Assembly: GCA_025934255.1 (NCBI GenBank)
Contig: JAICYJ010000014.1
Location: forward strand, 1 to 61,191
Length of the DNA: 61,191 nucleotides
Origin: Thermoleophilia bacterium
GTDB taxonomy: Bacteria > Actinomycetota > Thermoleophilia > Gaiellales > JAICJC01
Reading direction: 5' to 3'
Positions 40,883 to 48,091 of the stretch are shown piece by piece; positions within the stretch are counted from its first letter, which is position 1; every line of letters starts with the position of its first letter. The notes below the pieces were generated by a model. It was not told the origin of the DNA and did no database searches. It saw only the letters and a program-made list of their open reading frames with translations. The position numbers were made by a program, and so were the translations under genes.

Positions 40883-42832
40883 CTAGCGGGCCGCCACGTT
40901 GGCGCCGGCGGCGGTCTGCTGCTCAGCGGCCGGGACGTCGAGCTTGTCCACGCGGATCGCGCTGGCCTTGAACTCGGCGGTGCCGGACTTGGGGTCGGTC
41001 GCGTCGATGGTGAGGATGTTGGTCTCTACCTCATCCGGGAAGTGCAGTGTCATGAAGGCCAGTCCCGGCCGCAGCGACGAGTCGATCCGCACAGGCGCCT
41101 CGACCGACCCGCGGCGCGAGCTCACGCGCACGCGCTCGCCCTCGGCGACGGCCAGGCTCGCGGCGTCCTCCGGCGACAGGTCGAGCGACTCCCCGCGCCG
41201 CAGCGGCGAGCTGTAGCCGCCGCTCTGCACGCCCGTGTTATAGGAGTCCAAACGGCGCCCGGTCGTCAGCCGGATCGGGAACTCGTCCGACAGCTCGTCC
41301 ACCGGCTCCACGTTGACGACGACGTTGAACGGGGCCGGCTCGCCGCTTGCCTTCGGCTCGTCCCACAGCCGCGCGTGCAGGAACAACTCGCCCTCGTGCT
41401 GTTCGTCCCAGCAGGGCCACTGGATGCCGCCAAGCTCGGCCAGCCGCGGGTACGTCATGCCGCGGTGCATGGGCGACAGCGACCGCAGCTCGGTCCACAC
41501 GTCCTCGGGGCCGTCGTAGCTCCACTCGTAACCCATCCGGCGGGCGATCTCGACCACGATCTCGATGTCGTCGCGAGCCTGGCCGGGCGGGTCGAGCGCC
41601 TTTCGCACGCACTGCACGCGGCGCTCGCTGTTGGTGACCGTGCCCTCGGCCTCGCACCAGCTGACCGAGGCGGGCAGCACGACGTCGGCCAGCTCGGCCG
41701 TGCGGGTCAGGAAGATGTCCTGGACGACCAGGTGGTCGAGACCCTCGAGCAGGTGCAGCGTATGGGCCGCGTCCGCCTCGGACTGGGCCGGGTTCTCGCC
41801 GACCACGTAGAGCGAGCGCAGCTCACCGCGCTCCATGGCCTCGAACATCTGCGTCAGGTGCCAGCCGTACTTCGGCTGGATGGTGGTGTTCCAGGCGGCC
41901 TCGAACCGGGCGCGGGCCTCGTGGTTCGACTCGACGTCCTGGAACCCCGGCAGCTTGTTGGGGATCGCGCCCATGTCGCCGCCGCCCTGCACGTTGTTCT
42001 GGCCGCGCAGCGGGTTCAGGCCCGAGCCGTAGCGGCCGACATGGCCGGTCAACAGCGCCAGGTTGATCAGCGCGAACACGTTGTCCACCGCGTTGTGGTG
42101 CTCGGTGATGCCGAGCGTCCAGCAGATCATGGCCCTGTCGGCACGGGCATAGGCGAGCGCCGACTCGCGGATCGCGTCGGCCGGGATGCCGGTGTCGTGC
42201 GCGGCCCGCTCCAGCGTGTAGGGCTCGACGCTGGCCGCGTACTCCTCGAAGCCGGTGGTGGCGCGGTCGATGAACTCGCGGTTGTGCAGGCCGGCGTGGA
42301 TGATCACGCGCGCCATCGCGTTCGAGAGCGCAACGTCGCTGCCCACGTCGAGGCCGAGCCAGGTGTCGGCCCACTGGGCCGAGCCGGTCCGGCGCGGATC
42401 GACGACGAACAGGCGCGCGCCGTTGTTCACGGCCTTCAGCACGCGATGAAAGAAGATCGGATGGGTTTCACGAGCGTTCGAGCCCCACAGGAAGATCAGA
42501 TCGGTCTCCTCGACCTCCCGGTAGGAACTGGTACCGCCCCCGGCCCCGAACACCGTCGCCAGACCGACGACGCTGGGTGCGTGTCAAGTCCGGTTGCAGC
42601 TGTCGATGTTGTTGGTGCCCATGACGACGCGCGTGAACTTCTGAGTAATGAAGTTCACCTCGTTGGTCGCCTTGGAGCAGCTGAACAGCCCGAACGCGTT
42701 CGGGTTGCCTGCCGCGCGCACCGCCTCGAACCCACTCGCGGCTCGATCGAGCGCCTCGTCCCAGGTGGCGGGTCGCAGCGCGCCGTTCTCGCGCACCAGC
42801 GGCTGGGTCAGCCGGGTCAGGTTCTTCCGCAT
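40883..42832 (-). CDS. fdhA: Selenocysteine-containing formate dehydrogenase catalytic subunit (molybdopterin domain only)
   Basis: The frame runs from ATG 42832 to 40883 (649 residues plus stop) across a single in-frame TGA at 42584-42586, residue 83. Around it the protein reads NNIDSCNRT-U-HAPSVVGLA, exactly where Fdh enzymes have Sec or Cys ligating Mo/W (V-U-H-G/A-P-S/T). Molybdopterin landmarks: LIFLWGSNARETHP, VVDPRRTGSAQWAD, GQNNVQGGGDMGAIPN, DIFLTRTAELADVVLPASVSWCE. A SECIS-like hairpin follows the TGA, and an SD GGAGGTGAT precedes the start. It lacks the Fe4S4 domain, which is on the separate subunit. It begins at MRKNLTRLTQPLV, just where the Fe4S4 domain ends in whole enzymes. Reads formate to CO2 with NAD via NuoEF. 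Confidence 0.9.
42554..42572 (-). promoter_or_regulatory. SECIS-like hairpin after UGA
   Basis: CGTCG (42572-42568) and CGACG (42558-42554) pair around the loop TCGGTCTGG. The loop contains GGUCUG as in the E. coli fdhF SECIS. The hairpin starts 12 bases after the UGA, the distance expected for bacterial SECIS. Three further base pairs are possible outside the stem. Confidence 0.7.
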
Positions 42833-42985
42833 ATCCGATCACCTCCCCTCGAAAGCTCGAAAACGCCCGGAAAACCGCCTCCGGTACGTACATGATGCCA
42901 TTCCCAGCCCGAAACGGCAGTGGAGAACCGGCCACTTCGACAGGACCGGCGCTTCACCTCGCTAACCGCTACCGTTCGTGGTGTC

Positions 42986-43408
42986 GTGATCAGGTATGCA
43001 AAGATCGGATACCGGCTGGCGGGCATGGCCGCGATCGTCGCGCCGCTGCTGCGCGAGTCCCGCACGTGGCACGCCGATCAGGGCCCGGAGGTGTCGGAGC
43101 TGCTGCGGCCGCGGCCGGCCGAGACGCTGGATGCACTCGGCTACTGGATCGACCGCCGGCGGCGGCTGCCGTTCTACCGCCGCAGCGACCGGCGCGAGGC
43201 CGAGCAGATGATCCGGGTCTGGCAGGAGCGCGCCGTGCACGACGTCCCCGCCGCGCCGCTGCAAGCGCTGACCAGCGGCCGGGTGATCGCGGTCGGCGGG
43301 CAGGTCGCCCGCTACCACGCCGGACGCTGGCTGACCCGCCTCTCCCGCGGCGCGCTCGTCGCCGCGACGATGCTGGCGCTGCTGATCGTGCTGGCGGCTC
43401 GCCTCTAG
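42986..43408 (+). CDS. Hypothetical protein with C-terminal TM
   Basis: A 140-residue protein from GTG 42986 (MIRYAKIGYRLAGM) with a helical middle (ETLDALGYWIDRRRRLPFYRRSDRREAEQMIR) and a TM helix at the end (ALVAATMLALLIVLAA). No family recognised. It diverges from the formate dehydrogenase operon and ends four bases inside the cupin gene's 3' end. Confidence 0.55.
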   Translation: MIRYAKIGYRLAGMAAIVAPLLRESRTWHADQGPEVSELLRPRPAETLDALGYWIDRRRRLPFYRRSDRREAEQMIRVWQERAVHDVPAAPLQALTSGRVIAVGGQVARYHAGRWLTRLSRGALVAATMLALLIVLAARL

Positions 43409-43815
43409 GGCGAACTCGGCGCGACGGTGTACTCGGCGTCGCTGACGTGCTCGCCCCAGGTGGCGTTGTTGCCCTCCTCGTCGACGTCGAGCATGGCGAG
43501 GTGGGTCATGAAGCGGTCGGGCGCGGCGCCGTGCCAGTGCTCCTCTCCCGGCTCGAAGAAGACGCGGTCGCCCGGGCGGATCTCCTCGACCGGGCCACCG
43601 CGGCGCTGAGCCCGGCCGATGCCCTCGGTCACGTTGATGGTCTGCCCGTTGGGATGGGTGTGCCAGGCGGTGCGGGCGCCGGGGGTGAAGTGGACGCTGT
43701 TCGCACTCAGACGTGAGCTCGCCGAGGGAGCCGCCAGCGCGTCGATGTAGACGGCGCCGGTGAACCAGTCGGACGGCCCGCGGGCGGTCTCGATGCTGTT
43801 CCTGGTCAGCTGCAT
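43405..43815 (-). CDS. Cupin-domain protein
   Basis: A 136-residue single-domain cupin. Motif 1 is ARTAWHTHPNGQTINVTEG (G(X)5HXH..E pattern with two His) and motif 2 is PGDRVFFEPGEEHWHGAAPD with the third His. DYNSxxCMD-like proteins near CML decarboxylase genes often have this form, for example enzymes or sensors of aromatic metabolism. Metal binding likely. Ligand unknown. Confidence 0.8.
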   Translation of the reverse strand: MQLTRNSIETARGPSDWFTGAVYIDALAAPSASSRLSANSVHFTPGARTAWHTHPNGQTINVTEGIGRAQRRGGPVEEIRPGDRVFFEPGEEHWHGAAPDRFMTHLAMLDVDEEGNNATWGEHVSDAEYTVAPSSP

Positions 43816-43959
43816 GGCGGCTCCTTCGCGTCGGGATCGGCCGGCCTACGAGTCTAGGCCGGAACCGGATCCGTATCCGCCGCACCGCCCGCCGGGCGAC
43901 TTGCCGGCACATCCGAGCGGTGCTAGCGTCGCGCACACGCGCCACGTGGCAAACGGCGC

Positions 43960-46900
43960 ATGGGGAGCAGAATCGGGGTGGGTGTGGGCCCACGGTCAAC
44001 AGAATGGGGACTGGCCTTGCGCGTGGCGGCGTGCGCGTGCGTGATCCTCGGGATCGAACGGATCACCACCGCCGGGGCGGCTCCAGCCGGAACCCCGGCG
44101 ACGTCCGCCGCGGCGCTGGCGCCCGCTGGATGCAGCTTCGCGCAGGCGGGGACGGGGACGTACGCAAGCACGCTCTGCTGGCTGGATCTCTCCGCGTACG
44201 ACCCGGCCCTGGCGTCGAAGCCGGCCGGCCAGCCCATGACGGTGACGCTGCCCGGCGGCTACACCATCAAGTTCAACCTGCACGTGTCCGGCGGGCCGGT
44301 GGACGCGACCAGTTTTCCGACGTACAACGGTGCCTTCCTCGGGAACCACGGCCACTACACCGGCGTTTCCGGGCGGCCGGCGCTGAACCAGACGACGCGC
44401 GGCACCACCACCACGGCGACGCTGAACGGCATCACGGTGACCGGGCCGGGTGGCACGCCGGAGACGGGGTACGCGTTCGTGGGCGCCGACGCGGAGTCGA
44501 CGGACCGCGACGAGTCGATAACGTGGACGGCGAACACGCCGTTGACGCTGCTGGAACCGGTCGGAAACGCCTGCAACTCGGGTTCGGGGCTGACCGGAGT
44601 CGGCACGAAGACGGTCACGTGCTCCGCGACGGTCACGAACACGAAGACCGGCACCCCGATGCTGGCCGCTCAGGCGCCGGCCTCGATCGCCCAGCAGATG
44701 GTTGGCGGAGGACGTCAGGGCGTCGCCTTCGGTGTGCTCGTGTCGACCGTGCAGCTGAACAAGCAGGTGTTAAGCCGGATCGATCCCTCCGACACGTTCG
44801 GGATCAGCGTCCACTCCCTCCCCTCGAACGACCTGCTCGGCTCGGCCAACACAGGCACGGCGAACACGGCTTCGACCGGCCCGATCACCGTCCTCACCAG
44901 CGACGTCGGTTCCAGCTTCACCTTCGCAGAGCAGATCACCTCCGGGCTCCCGTCGAACTACACCGGTTCGTGGTCGTGCACCCGAAACGGCGCCTCAGAT
45001 CCGGAGCTGCCGTCCGGCGACATCGGACCCTCGGCGACGGTCACGCTGGGCATCGGCGACTTCGTCGACTGCACGATCACGAACACCTCCAAGCCGGTCA
45101 GCATCGCGCTGCAGAAGGAGGCTGGGGTGCCCACGGACGTGAACGGCAACGGCCTCACCGATGCCGGAGACACGATCGCCTACACGTTCACCGTGACCAA
45201 CACCGGCGTCCTGCCGCTGTCGAGCATCAGCGTCTCCGACCCGACCGCCGGATCGATCACATGCCCGAGCCCCACCCTCGCCACCGGCGCCTCGGAGACC
45301 TGCACCGCAGACAACGTCTACACGGTCACCGCGGCGGACGAGGCCGCCGGATCGGTCACGAACACGGCCACCGCGAGCGGCGTGCCGCCGGGCACGGCCC
45401 TGCCGACCGTCTCGCCGCCATCCTCGACGACGACGCCGACCGAGAGTCCCCAGCCGCTGGTGTCGATCATCAAAACGGGAGTCGCGTCGGACGGGTTCGG
45501 CAGCCCGCTGCGGGTGGGCGAAACCATCTCCTACACCTACCTCGTCACGAACATCGGAAACGTCGTCCTGACCTCGGTCGCGGTCGACGATCCGACGCTC
45601 GGCTCGGTCACGTGTCCGACGCCGGCTCCGCCCGGGCTCGATATCGGAGGGTCGGTCACGTGCACCGCCGACAGTGCCTACGTCGTGACCGCCGCCGATG
45701 TCGCACGCGGGTTCGTGACCGACACCGCCACCGCGACCGGCGAGGGCGGCACCGGCGGCACCAGCCCTCCGTCGGATCCCTCGACCGAGATCGTCCAGAC
45801 GGAGCCGCCCGCGCCCGAGGTGGCGATCCACAAGCTGGGCGTCGTCTCCCCCGTTGCCGATCAGGACGCCGCCGCCCTCGGCGACACCATCCAGTACGCC
45901 TATCTGGTCACCAACATCGGCAACGTCAACCTGACGTCGGTGGCGGTCGACGACCCGGCCATCGGCTCCGTCACCTGCCCGACACCGGCGCCGCCCGGAC
46001 TGGCGCCTGGCAGCTCGGTGACCTGTGCCGCGGACGCGCCGCACACCGTCACGCAGGACGACCTCGATGCCGGCGAGGTGACCGACACAGCCACGGCCAC
46101 AGGGGTCGGAGAGGTGGGAGGCACCAGCCCCCGGTCAGACCCGGCGACGGTGACGATCCCGACGGTGGACGCTCAGCCGCAGGTCTCGATCGTGAAGAGC
46201 GGCGCCGTCTCACCCCCGGCCGATCAGGGCGGCGTGCTCATCGATGACACCATCGCCTACTCCTACCGCGTGACGAACACGGGCAACGTCAGCCTCACGT
46301 CGGTGGCGGTGAACGATCCCACGGGCGGCCCGGTCACGTGCCCGACGCCGTCGCCGTCCCTGGCGCCGGGCGATTCGGTGACGTGCACCGCCGACACGCC
46401 GCACACGGTCACCCAGGACGACGTCAATGCCGGACAGGTCAACGACACGGCAACCGCCAGCGGGACCGGGATCCGCGGCGGCGAGTCACCACCGTCCGGC
46501 CCGTCCACGGTGACGATCCCGGCTGCGACGATGGTCTCGGTCTCGCTGGACAAGCTCGCGATCGTCGATCCGATCGGCGACCAGCACGGCGCCACGGTCG
46601 GCGACACCATCCACTACGCCTACCTGGTCACCAACACCGGCAACGTGAGCCTGACCGCGGTGACGGTCGACGACCCGGCGATCGGGCCGGTCACATGTCC
46701 CACACCGTCGCCGCCGCTGGCCCCGCTCGGCTCGGTCATCTGCACCGCCGACAACGCCCACACGGTGACCACTGCGGACGTCGACGCCGGCTTCGTGACC
46801 GATACCGCGACCGCGGCCGGCACGGGCGTGATCGGCGGCACCTCCGGCGCGTCCGATCCCGCGACGGCAACGATCCCGACCGCGCCGGCGACGCCGCTGG

Positions 46901-48087
46901 TCGCGATCGCAAAGAACGGAGCGGTGTCGCCCGCCTCTCGCCAGTCGGGAGCTCGGCAGGGCGACACGATCAGCTACTCCTACCTCGTCACGAACATCGG
47001 CAACGTCGACCTGACATCGGTCGCGGTTGACGACCCCACGCTGGGCTCGGTCACCTGCCCGGCCCCGGCTGCGCCCGGGCTCTCCCCGGGCTATTCGCTG
47101 ACCTGCACGGCCGACCAGACGTACACGGTCAGCCCGGCGGACGTGGACGCGGGCCAGGTGGTCGACACCGCCACCGCAACCGGCGTCGGCGTCAGCGGCG
47201 GCGCCTCTGCCCAGTCCGACCCGTCGACCGTCACCATCCCAGCGGAAGCGCCGCCGCCGGAGACGGGTGGCAACGGCGGCGACGGTCCCGGCTCCGTCGA
47301 CGGCGGGGTCCCGGTGGGAGGGGTGCAGACCGGTGGCCGCCCGGCGCCGGCCGGCCACGCGGCGCGGGGTTTGGCGCTGATCGCGCTCGGCGGCCTGGCA
47401 GCGGCGCTGGCCTTCGTGCTGCCGGCGCTGCGCGTGAGGGTTCGCAGATCGCGGCTGCTGGGCGGATTCGCCCTGGTCATGGTCGTCGCCGCGATCGTCG
47501 CACCCGCGCTTCCGGGCGGCGGTTCCGCTCCCGCCGGCACTCCGGCCGCGACCGCGGTCGGTCACCCGGCGCGGACGACGCCGATCCTGCCGGCCAGCAA
47601 CCACGTTCACCTGATGCGCACGGGCATGCGGATCCGGGTGCCGGCGATCGCGGTCGACGCGAGCATCGTCAGCCTCGGCCTGAACAGCGACTCCACGCTG
47701 CAGGTGCCGACCAACGCCGCCGACGCCGGCTGGTGGAGCGGTGGCACGGCACCCGGCGGGCGCGGGGCCGCGGTCATCATCGGTCACGTCAACTGGGGCG
47801 GGACCGAGGGTGTGTTCGGACGTCTCCACGAGGTGGTGCCCGGTCAGGCCGTGCTCGTGACCCACCGAAACGGCGCCACCGACCGCTACCGCGTGACCTC
47901 GACCGCCGTCTACCCCAAGATCAGCTTCCCGACAGGGCTCGTCTACGGCCCGCTTCGCTACCCGGGACTCCGTCTGATCACGTGCGCCGGCAGCTTCGAC
48001 CCGAGCACCGGCCACTACCACGACAACCTGATCGTGTTCGCCCGGCTGACCGCTCGCACCGGCCCGACGAGCGCGGGGACGCTCTGA
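43960..48087 (+). CDS. DUF11-repeat surface protein fused to a class F sortase
   Basis: A 1375-residue protein. Residues 1-40 contain a signal-like hydrophobic helix (LALRVAACACVILGIERITTAG). A beta-rich domain follows (about 45-375). Then come six DUF11/DUF7507-type repeats starting near 380, 501, 621, 742, 861 and 981, each about 120 residues, with GDTI.Y.Y.VTN.GN..L.S..V.DP and a TCTAD..YTVT..D..AG.V.DTATATG end. PPPETG is at 1098-1103. Two TM helices (about 1137-1158 and 1167-1187) are separated by RVRVRRSR. Residues about 1215-1370 are a class F sortase: His1276 (GHVNWG), Cys1342 (ITCAGSFD), Arg1362. The sortase and repeats should both face outward. Fusion of an adhesin-like stalk with a sortase is unusual. 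Confidence 0.85.
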   Translation: MGSRIGVGVGPRSTEWGLALRVAACACVILGIERITTAGAAPAGTPATSAAALAPAGCSFAQAGTGTYASTLCWLDLSAYDPALASKPAGQPMTVTLPGGYTIKFNLHVSGGPVDATSFPTYNGAFLGNHGHYTGVSGRPALNQTTRGTTTTATLNGITVTGPGGTPETGYAFVGADAESTDRDESITWTANTPLTLLEPVGNACNSGSGLTGVGTKTVTCSATVTNTKTGTPMLAAQAPASIAQQMVGGGRQGVAFGVLVSTVQLNKQVLSRIDPSDTFGISVHSLPSNDLLGSANTGTANTASTGPITVLTSDVGSSFTFAEQITSGLPSNYTGSWSCTRNGASDPELPSGDIGPSATVTLGIGDFVDCTITNTSKPVSIALQKEAGVPTDVNGNGLTDAGDTIAYTFTVTNTGVLPLSSISVSDPTAGSITCPSPTLATGASETCTADNVYTVTAADEAAGSVTNTATASGVPPGTALPTVSPPSSTTTPTESPQPLVSIIKTGVASDGFGSPLRVGETISYTYLVTNIGNVVLTSVAVDDPTLGSVTCPTPAPPGLDIGGSVTCTADSAYVVTAADVARGFVTDTATATGEGGTGGTSPPSDPSTEIVQTEPPAPEVAIHKLGVVSPVADQDAAALGDTIQYAYLVTNIGNVNLTSVAVDDPAIGSVTCPTPAPPGLAPGSSVTCAADAPHTVTQDDLDAGEVTDTATATGVGEVGGTSPRSDPATVTIPTVDAQPQVSIVKSGAVSPPADQGGVLIDDTIAYSYRVTNTGNVSLTSVAVNDPTGGPVTCPTPSPSLAPGDSVTCTADTPHTVTQDDVNAGQVNDTATASGTGIRGGESPPSGPSTVTIPAATMVSVSLDKLAIVDPIGDQHGATVGDTIHYAYLVTNTGNVSLTAVTVDDPAIGPVTCPTPSPPLAPLGSVICTADNAHTVTTADVDAGFVTDTATAAGTGVIGGTSGASDPATATIPTAPATPLVAIAKNGAVSPASRQSGARQGDTISYSYLVTNIGNVDLTSVAVDDPTLGSVTCPAPAAPGLSPGYSLTCTADQTYTVSPADVDAGQVVDTATATGVGVSGGASAQSDPSTVTIPAEAPPPETGGNGGDGPGSVDGGVPVGGVQTGGRPAPAGHAARGLALIALGGLAAALAFVLPALRVRVRRSRLLGGFALVMVVAAIVAPALPGGGSAPAGTPAATAVGHPARTTPILPASNHVHLMRTGMRIRVPAIAVDASIVSLGLNSDSTLQVPTNAADAGWWSGGTAPGGRGAAVIIGHVNWGGTEGVFGRLHEVVPGQAVLVTHRNGATDRYRVTSTAVYPKISFPTGLVYGPLRYPGLRLITCAGSFDPSTGHYHDNLIVFARLTARTGPTSAGTL

Positions 48088-48091
48088 CTAC

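Noticed and set aside
42584..42586. TGA as a true stop splitting the formate dehydrogenase gene into two genes or a pseudogene
   Set aside because: The position matches the Sec site exactly and a SECIS-like hairpin follows. Reading as selenocysteine explains more.
38162..42895. Plus-strand frame of 1577 codons
   Set aside because: Antisense to the whole formate dehydrogenase operon, His/Arg/Ala/Gly-rich, no motif. It is a GC-bias shadow.
45097..47230. Tandem repeats that might be a CRISPR or DNA repeat array
   Set aside because: The repeats are about 360 bases, in frame, and diverged at silent sites. They encode DUF11-type protein repeats.
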